Shown: positions 1 to 9,107, counted from the stretch's first letter. The stretch: DNA of 64,000 bases from Caryophanales bacterium (GCA_029240105.1 JARBTR010000006.1:186001-250000), one strand, 5' to 3'. The notes: a model not told the origin generated them from the sequence alone. Translations and numbers: made by a program.

Positions 1-81
1 CTTATCGCGTGGTATCGTCACATCTATATTCTTTAAGTTGTGAGCACGCGCTCCTTTTACAACAATCTTGTCCATTGCCAT
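1..81 (-). CDS. uvrA: UvrABC excinuclease subunit A, N-terminal fragment (runs off the window)
   Basis: Only the first 27 codons are inside the window. Read on the minus strand they give MAMDKIVVKGARAHNLKNID and a little more, the characteristic start of UvrA, the damage-recognising ABC-type ATPase of nucleotide excision repair. The ATG at 81 is preferred over the in-frame ATG at 75 because an AGAGG element lies 9 bases upstream of it. The gene starts 28 bases after the stop of the NUDIX gene, so the two are probably cotranscribed. In most Bacillales uvrA directly follows uvrB; here about 1.2 kb separates them. Confidence 0.93.
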   Translation of the reverse strand, partial: MAMDKIVVKGARAHNLKNIDVTIPRDK

Positions 82-109
82 ATATGTAAACCTCTACTTT
101 TCTTAAAAA

Positions 110-541
110 TTACGTCCAGCCATACTCTGTAAAATGCTCATCTTTTTTATACATTTCTATTGCGTGGCGAACATACGGAATCATATTATTAGGTAGTTCG
201 TTTATTGGAAACCAACTTAAATCATCACATTTAGTTGGCTCCATATTTCGGATTTCTCCGTCCCATTTTTCTGAAACAAAAAAATAATCAATTCTTTCCG
301 TATCGCTATTTCTATGCATCACTTGAACTGGTTTTAAATCTCTTTCTGTAATAACGATTCCCGCTTCTTCTTTTGCTTCTCGCTTCATGGCTTCTACATA
401 GGTTTCTCCACTATCAACGTGTCCTGCAACAACACTATATTTACCATCCATAAAGCCAGTATTATATCTTTTTAAAAGCAGTATTTTATCCCCTTTCAAT
501 AGGAACAAATGTACTGCCACAAACATTTTCAACTTTGTCAT
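110..541 (-). CDS. NUDIX hydrolase
   Basis: A 143-residue single-domain NUDIX protein. The NUDIX box is complete at about residues 40-62: GHVDSGE, then REAKEEAGI, with the metal-binding REUxEExGU core intact. Such proteins cleave nucleoside diphosphates linked to another moiety, for example oxidised dNTPs, dinucleoside polyphosphates or nucleotide sugars; the substrate cannot be told from sequence. It lies immediately upstream of uvrA (28-base gap) and downstream of uvrB, so it interrupts the usual uvrBA arrangement. A house-cleaning role alongside DNA repair would fit this position but is inference. Confidence 0.9.
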   Translation of the reverse strand: MTKLKMFVAVHLFLLKGDKILLLKRYNTGFMDGKYSVVAGHVDSGETYVEAMKREAKEEAGIVITERDLKPVQVMHRNSDTERIDYFFVSEKWDGEIRNMEPTKCDDLSWFPINELPNNMIPYVRHAIEMYKKDEHFTEYGWT

Positions 542-671
542 TTAAAACCTCAATATGATTATTTATCTTTTATTTGAATCAATGTCACAATATTTCTAAA
601 ATACAACAAAACAAATTTAAGAAAAATCACCCATCCTTCCTAAGGCGGGATGTGAGCCTGTAGTCTCAACT

Positions 672-840
672 ATGAGGTTGGGACAAAACTCAAAATCATC
701 TGTTTGACTCCTGTGGGAAAGCGGGTTCGAGAGACCCCGTAAGCCTGAGAATGCAATTCTCAGGTGCGGAGGCTCGAAAATTCGCCCACGGAAAGCAAAC
801 AGAAAATGATTTTAGAGTGTTATGTCCTACCTCAATTTTT
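672..840. repeat. Dispersed palindromic intergenic repeat, copy A
   Basis: A 169 bp element with a second copy at 32479-32664. Its outer ends are complementary (ATGAGGTTGGGACA with TGTCCTACCTCA, and CAAAATCAT..TGTTTG with CAAACAG..AATGATTTT), so the whole element can close into one branched structure. Inside, a near-palindrome CTGAGAATGCAATTCTCAG forms an arm. The two copies share blocks such as TGTTTGACTCCTG, GCGGAGGCTCGAAA and GGAAAGCAAACAGAAAATG. I recall similar GC-rich intergenic elements in other Bacillaceae, but no function is known to me. It could encode a structured RNA or serve as a bidirectional terminator. Confidence 0.8.
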
Positions 841-912
841 CTAGAAAATTCGTGAAGTAATGTTTTTAACCTAATTATTTGAACTATAAATTTGATTCAT
901 AAAAAATTTTAT

Positions 913-1275
913 TCTAGAACTGGTAAAATTCTATGAAGAAAGCTTTTGAACACCGGAGTGTACTAAAAGGTACATGAGGATGTGAAAAAGCGCATCTGAC
1001 AGTGAAAATAAAAATTTATTGGACTAAAATTAAATTTTGTTCCAAAAATGCTGAGATACTAGGAAACAAGCTCACATGGAAACGAAGTGTACCTAAACGT
1101 ACATGAGTAACATTTGAGCGCAGTTGACAACGTAGATCAGTGTTTTTCGAACAAAATTTTAAATTTGCTTTAGAAATGGCTAGATTCTAGGAAGCAACCT
1201 TGAAAGGCGCCGAGTGTACATAGACGTACATGAGAAGCCTTGAAAGTGAAGCTGACAAAGAAGATAGTCGTTTAT
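913..1275. repeat. Three-unit degenerate tandem repeat downstream of uvrB
   Basis: Three related units of about 128 bp, anchored by GTGTAC at 958, 1087 and 1214 (periods 129 and 127). Each unit has an upstream TTCTAGGAAGCAA-like block (929, 1056, 1185), a central small hairpin of the form TGTAC-loop-GTACA followed by TGAG, and a downstream TGACAA(C)GAAGATAG-like block. The loop sequences differ (TAAAAG, CTAAAC, ATAGAC) while the stem is kept, which suggests selection on the stem. No open reading frame runs through the units. The array sits in the uvrB-NUDIX gap, just past the uvrB stop codon. Confidence 0.75.
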
Positions 1276-1285
1276 AATGCAAATT

Positions 1286-3265
1286 TTATCCCATTGCTCG
1301 TAGCTCGATGATGATATCGCGCAACTGTGCTGCAGTTTCAAAGTCAAGATTTCTTGCTGCATCTTTCATTTCTTTCTCCATACGGTTAATAACCTGTTGA
1401 CGTTCGCTCTTCTTCATATTTGAATAGTTTGGTGTATCCTCAGCCACTTCACTATCTGAAGTTGTTTGTGTTGCACGGATTAGATTACGAATATCCTTTT
1501 TAATCGAACGTGGAACAATCCCATGTTTTTCATTATAGGCCAATTGAATTCCACGGCGTCGATTTGTTTCCTTAATTGCAATATCCATAGAATTTGTTAT
1601 TTTATCCGCATACATAATTACTCGACCCTCAGAGTTACGAGCTGCTCGCCCAATTGTTTGTATTAAAGATCTTTCTGAGCGTAAAAATCCTTCTTTATCT
1701 GCGTCTAATATAGCTACCAAAGATACTTCAGGAATATCCAATCCTTCACGAAGCAAGTTAATACCAACTAATACATCGTACTTCCCAAGCCGTAAGTCAC
1801 GGATAACTTCAATACGCTCTAATGTTTTCACTTCAGAGTGTAAGTAATTTACCTTAATACCAACTTCTTTTAAATATTTCGTTAAATCTTCAGACATTTT
1901 CTTTGTCAAAGTTGTAATTAACACACGTTCATTTTTCTCTACTCGCAAGTGAATTTCATGAATCAAATCATCGATTTGACCTTCAATAGGACGAATTTCA
2001 ATCTCCGGATCTAAAAGACCTGTTGGGCGTATAATTTGCTCTACCATTTCAGGACATTGTTCCAGTTCCAGTGGTCCTGGTGTTGCGGAGCAATAAATCG
2101 CATTCATAATATGATCATCAAATTCAGAATATCTCAGAGGTCGATTATCTAACGCAGACGGCAAACGAAATCCGTGCTCTACCAATACTTCTTTGCGAGC
2201 CTTATCTCCATTAAACATAGCCCTTACCTGTGGCAATGAGACATGCGACTCATCAACGACTAATAAAAAATCCTTTGGAAAATAATCAATTAATGTATAT
2301 GGAATTGATCCTGGTGGACGCAATGTTAAATGGCGTGAATAATTTTCTATTCCTGAACAGAATCCCATTTCTCGCATCATTTCTAGATCATACCGGGTCC
2401 TTTGCTCTAACCGTTGCGCTTCTAGCAACTTGTTATTTTCTCTTAATTCTTTTAGTCGTTCTTCTAATTCTACTTCAATATTTTCTATTGCCTTTAACAG
2501 TTTTTCTTCTCTCGTTACAAAGTGAGATGCTGGAAATATAGCTACATGATCGCGTTCTGCAAAAACCTCACCAGTTAGATAATCTATTTCGCGTATTCGT
2601 TCTATTTCATCACCAAAAAATTCAATTCGAATACATTGTTCATCTCTTGAAGCTGGGAATATTTCAACTACATCACCGCGCACTCGAAATGCACCACGTT
2701 TGAAATCGATATCATTTCGTTCATATTGAATATCTACTAATTTTCGTAGTAGCTGATTTCGTTCTAATTCCATGCCAACACGTAATGAACAGACCAATTC
2801 ACGGTATTCTTCTGGATTTCCCAAACCATAAATGCAAGAAACCGAAGCAATAATAATAACATCTTGCCGTTCAAAAAGTGCTGATGTTGCTGAGTGTCTT
2901 AGTTTATCAATTTCATCATTAACACTTGAATCTTTCTCAATAAATGTATCTGTATGAGGAACATAGGCCTCTGGTTGGTAGTAATCATAGTAACTAACAA
3001 AATACTCTACTGCGTTATTAGGAAAGAATTCCTTAAATTCGCTATATAACTGACCTGCTAACGTTTTATTGTGAGCCAAAATAAGAGTTGGTTTATTCAA
3101 CTCTTTAATAACGTTTGAAATCGTAAATGTTTTACCAGTACCCGTCGCACCTAGGAGTGTTTGGTAACGTTTACCCTCTTTTACACCTTCAACTAATTTT
3201 AGGATTGCCTCTGGTTGATCTCCACTTGGAGCAAATTTCGATTCTAATTTAAACAAATTCGTCAT
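1286..3265 (-). CDS. uvrB: UvrABC excinuclease subunit B
   Basis: A 659-residue protein, full length for UvrB. The Walker A motif GATGTGKT is at residues 39-46, the aromatic beta-hairpin [15 protein letters not shown] that probes DNA damage is at about 89-103, a DESH box lies near residue 340, helicase motifs follow, and a C-terminal UVR domain (about 620-657) would contact UvrC. UvrB verifies lesions handed over by UvrA and recruits UvrC for dual incision. The ATG at 3265 has a GAGG element 6 bases upstream. A LexA-type operator overlaps its promoter. The following gene on the same strand is a NUDIX hydrolase 745 bases away, across two repeat elements. Confidence 0.98.
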   Translation of the reverse strand: MTNLFKLESKFAPSGDQPEAILKLVEGVKEGKRYQTLLGATGTGKTFTISNVIKELNKPTLILAHNKTLAGQLYSEFKEFFPNNAVEYFVSYYDYYQPEAYVPHTDTFIEKDSSVNDEIDKLRHSATSALFERQDVIIIASVSCIYGLGNPEEYRELVCSLRVGMELERNQLLRKLVDIQYERNDIDFKRGAFRVRGDVVEIFPASRDEQCIRIEFFGDEIERIREIDYLTGEVFAERDHVAIFPASHFVTREEKLLKAIENIEVELEERLKELRENNKLLEAQRLEQRTRYDLEMMREMGFCSGIENYSRHLTLRPPGSIPYTLIDYFPKDFLLVVDESHVSLPQVRAMFNGDKARKEVLVEHGFRLPSALDNRPLRYSEFDDHIMNAIYCSATPGPLELEQCPEMVEQIIRPTGLLDPEIEIRPIEGQIDDLIHEIHLRVEKNERVLITTLTKKMSEDLTKYLKEVGIKVNYLHSEVKTLERIEVIRDLRLGKYDVLVGINLLREGLDIPEVSLVAILDADKEGFLRSERSLIQTIGRAARNSEGRVIMYADKITNSMDIAIKETNRRRGIQLAYNEKHGIVPRSIKKDIRNLIRATQTTSDSEVAEDTPNYSNMKKSERQQVINRMEKEMKDAARNLDFETAAQLRDIIIELRAMG

Positions 3266-3308
3266 ATGTACCTCATTCTTTTAGGTTCACATCTAATTTT
3301 ATCCTTTT

Positions 3309-3343
3309 ATTTTATCATAAAAACAAAAACGAACAAGTGTTTG
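3309..3343 (-). promoter_or_regulatory. Promoter with LexA (DinR) box upstream of uvrB
   Basis: On the minus strand TTGTTC (3331-3336) and TAAAAT (3309-3314) are spaced by 16 bases, a sigma-A-like promoter. The -35 element is covered by CAAAC-ACTT-GTTCG (3330-3343), one mismatch from the Bacillus LexA/DinR consensus CGAAC-N4-GTTCG. Repressor bound here would block RNA polymerase, as known for SOS control of uvrB in B. subtilis. Confidence 0.78.
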
Positions 3344-3357
3344 TTGTTTTATAAAAA

Positions 3358-3383
3358 TAAAAAAGCTACTTTCGTAGCTTTTA
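3358..3383 (-). terminator. Rho-independent terminator after minJ
   Basis: AAAAGCTAC-TTTC-GTAGCTTTT forms an 9-bp stem directly after the minJ stop codon; on the minus strand it is followed by TTTTTTATTTTTAT. Confidence 0.85.
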
Positions 3384-3384
3384 A

Positions 3385-4545
3385 TTATTCTGTAACAATA
3401 AGACCTAACTCATGATGATCTTTCTCATAAATTGGTGTTTGTATTTCCTTGGATATCTTATCCTTACCTATAATAACCAATTTGCAATACGCTGGATTTA
3501 ATTGTATTGCATTATAGATTTCTTTTTTAGTTGACACAGGTACCCCATTAACAGACTCAAGAATGGTTCCAGACTGGATACCTAATTTTTCTGCAGGTGA
3601 ATCCGGAAAAACATCAAGAATACGAACACCATTGTTTGTTTGCGTAAACAGAGGTGCATGTTTTCTTTCTTGCAATAAATGTACCACTTGAATGCAAAAA
3701 CGTATGACAACAGCTAAATAGATGGATACAATAATAAATCGAATATCATATAACCCTGCTACTGCCGATCCAGTAACTATAATAGCTAGTAAAAATATAC
3801 TTCCACCTATTCTCTTACTCATTTCCACTGAATACCTTGTTTTAACTTTCAACCCAAATCCTATTAAAAAAGGAAAGAAAACTGGAATCCAAGTTGACTG
3901 GTTCCATGCAAAAAAGGGTACTATCTCGAAATTAGAAGGAATGTCTTTTACTGGTAAAACAACTAAAATTGGTAGAAGCCAAATTCGATTCATAATCTGT
4001 TGGCCAATATTACGACCTCGATCACTTTTTACAATAGATGGAGAAGTTTTTTTATGTGCTTCCCACCAAATTAAATGACCTTCTACAAAAAGTAACAATC
4101 CCATCAAAAAAGCCATTGAAATGTAGAAGTAATTATAATCAGAGTGAATCTTTTCGTTAAAAAGACCACCAGAAGTAGTGTAGTTAACAATACCATAACT
4201 TGCTATCAATGCTAGCCCGATGATATATGCTGGCGACAAAGCCTTTACTTGGAATAGTAAAATAAAAATTATTGAAAAAACACCTATTAGAACCATAAAA
4301 TCAAATGGTATTGCAATTCCACTCGCTACAGTAACAACAGAAACCATAAGTCCAAAAATGACACCCTGGAATAACATCTTCAATTCAAAAAGTTCTGGAC
4401 GCAACTTCTTATGTAGTTCCTTACGTTCTCGTTTGACTCGATATAATCCCATTAAAATCGAAGTAAGAATACCCACATATAGCAAAGGGTTAAAACTCAT
4501 ATACATTAATGCTTTAGCGAGCCTAATTGCGTGATCTTGCCACAT
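3385..4545 (-). CDS. minJ: MinJ-like polytopic membrane protein with C-terminal PDZ domain
   Basis: A roughly 386-residue protein with a hydrophobic multi-span region (about residues 15-280) and a C-terminal PDZ domain (about 300-375, with GVRILDVFPDSPAEKLGIQSG). This architecture and the location between uvrB and ctpB match B. subtilis MinJ, which links MinCD to DivIVA at poles and septa to stop misplaced division. The open frame extends 15 codons further upstream, but the internal ATG at 4545 is chosen because GGTGG lies 8 bases before it; the upstream ATG at 4560 has no good ribosome binding site. A terminator follows directly. There is no swrA-like gene between it and ctpB. Confidence 0.85.
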   Translation of the reverse strand: MWQDHAIRLAKALMYMSFNPLLYVGILTSILMGLYRVKRERKELHKKLRPELFELKMLFQGVIFGLMVSVVTVASGIAIPFDFMVLIGVFSIIFILLFQVKALSPAYIIGLALIASYGIVNYTTSGGLFNEKIHSDYNYFYISMAFLMGLLLFVEGHLIWWEAHKKTSPSIVKSDRGRNIGQQIMNRIWLLPILVVLPVKDIPSNFEIVPFFAWNQSTWIPVFFPFLIGFGLKVKTRYSVEMSKRIGGSIFLLAIIVTGSAVAGLYDIRFIIVSIYLAVVIRFCIQVVHLLQERKHAPLFTQTNNGVRILDVFPDSPAEKLGIQSGTILESVNGVPVSTKKEIYNAIQLNPAYCKLVIIGKDKISKEIQTPIYEKDHHELGLIVTE

Positions 4546-4616
4546 AAAAACTTCCACCATTCTGAATCCATTTATTAAAAATATACACAAGATATCTTAA
4601 CATCTTCATACCCAAA

Positions 4617-4648
4617 CAAAAAGAGTTGATTATTTAAATCAACTCTTA
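4617..4648 (-). terminator. Terminator after ctpB
   Basis: AAGAGTTGATT-ATTT-AAATCAACTCTT forms a perfect stem; on the minus strand it is followed by TTTTTG. It separates ctpB from minJ, which is therefore likely to have its own promoter. Confidence 0.8.
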
Positions 4649-4712
4649 GACTTAACTTTTTATCTTAAAATTATTGAAATAGTTTTAAATAATATTTTTA
4701 AAATTGGATAGT

Positions 4713-6137
4713 TTATTGCGAACTAATCAAATTTAGTGCAGCTTGTAATTGATTGTCATTTCGCTCATCTTTGACCATATTAGATATGTTTTTGTGCATG
4801 AGATCAATTAAATCTTGATTCACAATACCTGTTACAGTCAAATATTCAGAACGCTGAAAGGCTTTTACAGCTAGCTCTGTTTGGTCATCAAAATATCCAT
4901 CTACTCTTCCTGGTGCAAACCCATTAGAAACAAGCATTTGTTGCATGATTTTAATTGATTCTGAATTTTGATTTTTCACCAAATTAGAATCAATTTTTAG
5001 TGCATGAATTGTGAAGTACTCTGGTTGATGCACCAATACGTCTGGGAGCACTCCCTTTTTATGAATCCAGGACCCATTTGGAGTAAGCCACTTAAAGAAT
5101 GTCATTTTGACCTCACTGCCATCCCCAAGAGATATAGCCTGTTGAACAGTCCCCTTACCAAAACTTTTTTCTCCTATAATTTTATAACCACATGCTTCTG
5201 ACATGGCAGCTGAAAGAATCTCAGCTGCTGATGCACTTCCACCATTTTGCAATATAACAATCGGGTATGTTTTTTTAGAATCCAGTTTTGTATAAAACTT
5301 TTCTTTATTATTATTTCGATCCTGGATCTGTATATATGGCGAAGACTTAGGTACAAATTCACCTAAGATGTCTCCAACACTCGATAGAAGTCCACCAGGA
5401 TTATCGCGAACATCTATGACAAGTCCCTCAATTTTTTGTTTTTCTAGTTTAGTTAATGCCTTATCAAAATCTGATGATGTTTTTTCACTAAACTGGGTAA
5501 TTTGAATGTAGCCGATTTTTTGATTATTTTTTTTCTTTACTTTTGATAAAACGGTGTTAATTGGAATTTCATCTCGCTTAACTGTGATATCAATAGGGTG
5601 ATTGATACTAGCACGTTGAATACCTAAAATAACATTTGTACCTTTAGGTCCACGTATTTTAGCAACAACATCTGAAACTGACCAACCAGTTGTGTCTTCC
5701 CCATCTATAGATACAATTCGGTCGTTAGATAGTAAACCCGATTTTTCTGCGGGTGAATTTTTAAACGGAGAAACAATTATGATTTTCCCATCTATTTCGC
5801 TAATCTCCGCTCCAATTCCTTGGAAACTAGAATCCAGTGACTCCTCAAATTGCGCTGCTGACTTAGCATTCATATAGACTGAATAAGGGTCATCCAATTG
5901 TTCTAAAATCCCTTTTATAGCTCCTTCAGCCAGTTTTGTTCTACTAATCTTTTCTACATATTGATTAGAAACAATATCAAACACCTGAGCAATTTTGTCT
6001 ATTTCTTTATTAACACTCTTATTTTCAACAGAAGTATTTGTTGTTTTTACTTGATGATACCCAAACCAAGCACCTAAAGTCATAGATACTAAAATTCCTA
6101 ACGTTCCAATAAAACTCCACAGCCATTTTGATTTCAT
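4713..6137 (-). CDS. ctpB: Carboxy-terminal processing protease CtpB (S41 family)
   Basis: A 474-residue S41A serine protease: N-terminal membrane anchor (about residues 8-28), cap region, PDZ domain (about 105-180), catalytic core and a C-terminal peptidoglycan-binding (PG_binding_1) domain (about 385-445). The triad is visible as Ser303 in GGSASAAE, Lys328 in SFGKGTVQQ and Gln332, with the same 25- and 4-residue spacings as B. subtilis CtpB. CtpB cleaves SpoIVFA in the intermembrane space and thereby times activation of sigma-K during sporulation. Gene position between minJ and the ftsEX operon also matches B. subtilis. Confidence 0.93.
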   Translation of the reverse strand: MKSKWLWSFIGTLGILVSMTLGAWFGYHQVKTTNTSVENKSVNKEIDKIAQVFDIVSNQYVEKISRTKLAEGAIKGILEQLDDPYSVYMNAKSAAQFEESLDSSFQGIGAEISEIDGKIIIVSPFKNSPAEKSGLLSNDRIVSIDGEDTTGWSVSDVVAKIRGPKGTNVILGIQRASINHPIDITVKRDEIPINTVLSKVKKKNNQKIGYIQITQFSEKTSSDFDKALTKLEKQKIEGLVIDVRDNPGGLLSSVGDILGEFVPKSSPYIQIQDRNNNKEKFYTKLDSKKTYPIVILQNGGSASAAEILSAAMSEACGYKIIGEKSFGKGTVQQAISLGDGSEVKMTFFKWLTPNGSWIHKKGVLPDVLVHQPEYFTIHALKIDSNLVKNQNSESIKIMQQMLVSNGFAPGRVDGYFDDQTELAVKAFQRSEYLTVTGIVNQDLIDLMHKNISNMVKDERNDNQLQAALNLISSQ

Positions 6138-6248
6138 GATTGACCTCGATTATCTTTTTTCGTTGGTTGAGTAAACAGATTTCACCCAAATCAATTGTTA
6201 AAAAATTTTATGTGAGCTTGGCCAAATTATGACAGAATCGTGTGTCTA

Positions 6249-6287
6249 TAAAAAAATCACTTTCTAATGAAAGAAAGTGATTTTATA
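6249..6287 (-). terminator. Terminator after the M23 peptidase gene
   Basis: AAAATCACTTTC-TAATGAAA-GAAAGTGATTTT forms a 12-bp stem with flanking A/T runs, just past the stop codon at 6307. It closes the ftsE-ftsX-M23 operon. Confidence 0.85.
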
Positions 6288-6306
6288 AATTTATAGAGTG
6301 TACTTA

Positions 6307-7524
6307 TTAAAACCATTGTCCTAATGGAGGTAAGGAAATATATCCTCCTGGGTTAACTGCAAATCTATGATCTCCAGTCCATTCACCTTTATAGATCTCG
6401 AAGTGTAAATGTTGACCATAAGATTGACCAGTGTTACCCATCATACCTAGGGTTTGACCTCTTGACACGACTTGCCCTTCAGAAACGGCTCTACTAGACA
6501 TATGCGCATAGACCGTTGTATAAATTTGGCCATTATTTATGTGAGAAATGAATACACAATGCCCATAGCTTGAAGAATAGTAAGAACGAATAACTACACC
6601 ACCTGCAGACGCATAGATTGGAACAGATGTAGGGTTTGCAATATCAATCCCGTTATGTTTGGAACCTCCTCTTGGACCAAATCCTGATGAATATCTACCT
6701 TGAGTTGGCACCATAAAGAATCCATTAATTGGAACACTTCCACCTTGACCCTTTTTCTGTTCTTCTATAATTAATTTATCGATTGCAACCTTCTGTTTGT
6801 TTAAAATTTCAGTTGTCTCAGCTAATCCAAGAGCAGTGTTTTCCATGGAATTCTGTTCGTTATCTAATTTCTTTATCATTAAATCTTTTTCTTTTTTCTG
6901 TGTCGCTAGCTTCTTTTTGTAATCTTCAAATTGGACTTTCATTGTCTCTAATTCGGCTTTTGTGGCTTTTACTTCATTCTCGACACGAATTAAATCATTT
7001 TGATCTGTAACCTGATCTTCTAATATTTCACTATCTGCCTTAACGATTGTCGAAACAGTACTTACGCGTTCAACAAATTGAGCAAAGGTTTGTGAGCCGA
7101 AAATAAGTTCTAAAAAGTTAAGCGAGCCACCTGTTTCTTGGAAAGCAACAGCTCTCTCTCGGATCAAATCATTTCGTTTGTTGATTTTTTCTTGTAATAA
7201 AGCGATATGACCTTCTACTTCCGCAAGGTGAGCATCCATTCCTGAAATTTGCGTTTCTAATTCGGTAATTCTGCTTGTTGTATCGTATATAGAATCATCA
7301 AGAGCTTCTATCTGCTTATCAATCGCTGTTTTTTCTTTTTCAATGGCTTTGATTTTTTCTTTTGTATTTTTTAATTGATTGTCAATTGCATTTTTATTAT
7401 TTGTAATTCTATCTCTTTCTTTTTGTAAATCACTAATCTTATCTGCAAAAACAGATAAAGTTGGAGAAAGTATAGATAATCCAAGAATTAGTGAAAGTAG
7501 TCCCTTCAATAGTTTCTTTTTCAT
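6307..7524 (-). CDS. Secreted coiled-coil M23 (LytM) murein hydrolase, EnvC/PcsB-like
   Basis: A 405-residue exported protein: signal peptide (residues 1-27, cleavage near VFA-DK), two long coiled-coil stretches (about 28-130 and 165-260), then a LytM/M23 domain (about 275-395). Zinc-ligand motifs are present as HNGIDI and GQHLHFE, so the enzyme looks catalytically competent. It follows ftsX by 13 bases in the same operon, which is the typical arrangement for murein hydrolases activated mechanically through FtsEX (EnvC in E. coli, PcsB in streptococci, CwlO in B. subtilis). I infer that it is the FtsX-controlled hydrolase here. Confidence 0.9.
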   Translation of the reverse strand: MKKKLLKGLLSLILGLSILSPTLSVFADKISDLQKERDRITNNKNAIDNQLKNTKEKIKAIEKEKTAIDKQIEALDDSIYDTTSRITELETQISGMDAHLAEVEGHIALLQEKINKRNDLIRERAVAFQETGGSLNFLELIFGSQTFAQFVERVSTVSTIVKADSEILEDQVTDQNDLIRVENEVKATKAELETMKVQFEDYKKKLATQKKEKDLMIKKLDNEQNSMENTALGLAETTEILNKQKVAIDKLIIEEQKKGQGGSVPINGFFMVPTQGRYSSGFGPRGGSKHNGIDIANPTSVPIYASAGGVVIRSYYSSSYGHCVFISHINNGQIYTTVYAHMSSRAVSEGQVVSRGQTLGMMGNTGQSYGQHLHFEIYKGEWTGDHRFAVNPGGYISLPPLGQWF

Positions 7525-7537
7525 TAAAATTCTCCCC

Positions 7538-8431
7538 CTAAACTTTTAAGAATTTACGAATGGACATTAAACTTGCCAATACCCCGATGATAGATCCAAT
7601 ACCAATCAAAATTCCTGCTAATTGATACAGAAATGGATTGGGTGGAAGTAGTTGTAAAAATTGAACATTTAATCTTTCTACTACGTTTGTATATAAATAG
7701 TAATAAGCTAAAGATAAAATTCCAATTGGAATTGCAGCACCTAAAGTACCCAGCCAAATTCCTTCAAGGAAAAATGGCCAACGAATAAATGCATTGGTTG
7801 CACCAACAAGGCGCATGATCTCTATTTCTCTTCTTCTAGCAATAATCGTTATTTTAATGGTATTTGAAATTAAAAAGATTGTTGTAAAAATTAAACCAAC
7901 TATTAATCCAATTCCGACATAACGACCAATTCGTGTTACATTAAAAAGGTTATTAACAAACCCTTTCCCATATTGAAGTTTATCAACAAAATCAATCGAT
8001 TCTATATCTTTCGCTGCTTTTTCAACATCTTGAGGATTTACCAGTTTCACAACATATACATCATGGAGTGGGTTGTTTTGTTCAAACATATCTAGTACTG
8101 AACTGTTTTTACCCCAACTTTCTCGCATAAGTTCTAGCTCATCATCTTTAGAAGAAAACTCCACCGACTTTACATTTTTGACATGCTCAAGCTTTGATCT
8201 CATGGCAGTGACTTCGTCTTTTTCAGCAGTACGATCAATATGAACGCGAATCTCGACTTTGTTTTCTACACCTTGTGTGATGTAATTCAGGTTCATTGTC
8301 ATGACAATGAAACCACCTAAAATAAGCAATGTCATTGCTACTGAACTCACAGAGGCAAATGTCATCCACGCATTTCGGAAAAGATTTTTCCAACTTTCTT
8401 TAAAATGGTAAAAGAGGGATTTAAATATCAT
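7538..8431 (-). CDS. ftsX: Cell division permease-like protein FtsX
   Basis: About 297 residues with the FtsX topology: one membrane span near the N terminus (about 20-42), a large extracellular domain (about 43-165) and three further spans toward the C terminus (about 170-190, 220-245, 265-290). It transmits ATP-driven conformational change from FtsE to an extracellular murein hydrolase. The ATG at 8431 is preferred over the ATG at 8437 because GGGGAG is 7 bases upstream of it and only 1 base from the other. Its start overlaps the 3' end of ftsE by 11 bases, indicating translational coupling. Confidence 0.95.
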   Translation of the reverse strand: MIFKSLFYHFKESWKNLFRNAWMTFASVSSVAMTLLILGGFIVMTMNLNYITQGVENKVEIRVHIDRTAEKDEVTAMRSKLEHVKNVKSVEFSSKDDELELMRESWGKNSSVLDMFEQNNPLHDVYVVKLVNPQDVEKAAKDIESIDFVDKLQYGKGFVNNLFNVTRIGRYVGIGLIVGLIFTTIFLISNTIKITIIARRREIEIMRLVGATNAFIRWPFFLEGIWLGTLGAAIPIGILSLAYYYLYTNVVERLNVQFLQLLPPNPFLYQLAGILIGIGSIIGVLASLMSIRKFLKV

Positions 8432-9107
8432 AACCATACTCCCCTTTCACTTCATCACGAACAATTTCACCGTTCTCAATCGCAATAACTCGATGTCTAA
8501 AATTATTTACTAAATCTTTGTTGTGAGTGGCCATAACAATGGTTGTACCCAACGCATTGATTTCTTCGAATAATTTTAAAATGCCGATTGATGTTTCAGG
8601 GTCTAAGTTACCGGTAGGCTCGTCTGCAATAACAAGCTTTGGATTTCGAACAATGGAACGGGCAATAGAAACACGTTGCTGTTCCCCACCGGATAATTCT
8701 TGAGGCTTCATTCGAATCTTATGTTTTAAACCAACTAGCTCAAGCACATCCATGACACGTCGTTTCATTCTTGTGCGTGTTTCTTCCGTTACGAGAAGTG
8801 AGTAAGCAACATTTTCATAAACATTTAAGTTTGTTAACAATTTATAATCTTGGAAAATAACGCCCATATTTCTTCGAAGTAGTGGGATTTTGCTGTTCTT
8901 GTATGAAGCTACATCTTTTCCATTTATGAGGACAGCACCACTTGTTGGTTTCTCTTCCCGATACATCATTTTAATGAACGTCGTTTTCCCTGATCCACTT
9001 GGACCAACAATATAAACGAATTCACCAGGTTCAATTTTAATATTTATTCCATTCAACGCATTTACACCGTTCGGATAACTTTTATAAACATCTATCATTT
9101 CAATCAT
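8421..9107 (-). CDS. ftsE: Cell division ATP-binding protein FtsE
   Basis: A 228-residue ABC ATPase. Walker A GPSGSGKT is at residues 35-42, the signature LSGGEQQR near 138-145, and Walker B with the catalytic glutamate reads VIADEPTGNLDP. It partners with FtsX and powers activation of the peptidoglycan hydrolase encoded as third gene of the operon; in Bacillus FtsEX also affects entry into sporulation through correct asymmetric septation. A G-rich ribosome binding site (GGGGGGTAAG) lies upstream of the ATG at 9107, and a TGATATAAT extended -10 element stands 67 bases further up. Confidence 0.96.
   Translation of the reverse strand: MIEMIDVYKSYPNGVNALNGINIKIEPGEFVYIVGPSGSGKTTFIKMMYREEKPTSGAVLINGKDVASYKNSKIPLLRRNMGVIFQDYKLLTNLNVYENVAYSLLVTEETRTRMKRRVMDVLELVGLKHKIRMKPQELSGGEQQRVSIARSIVRNPKLVIADEPTGNLDPETSIGILKLFEEINALGTTIVMATHNKDLVNNFRHRVIAIENGEIVRDEVKGEYGYDI

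Noticed and set aside
913-1275. CRISPR array
   Set aside because: Only three degenerate units of about 128 bp; repeats are not identical, spacers are not of uniform 30-40 bp and no cas genes occur in the window.
2230-2541. Plus-strand ORF of 103 codons inside uvrB
   Set aside because: It is the antisense shadow of a conserved UvrB coding region; no ribosome binding site and hydrophobic low-complexity product.
3722-4534. Plus-strand ORFs opposite minJ
   Set aside because: Antisense to conserved membrane-protein codons; no ribosome binding site or promoter.
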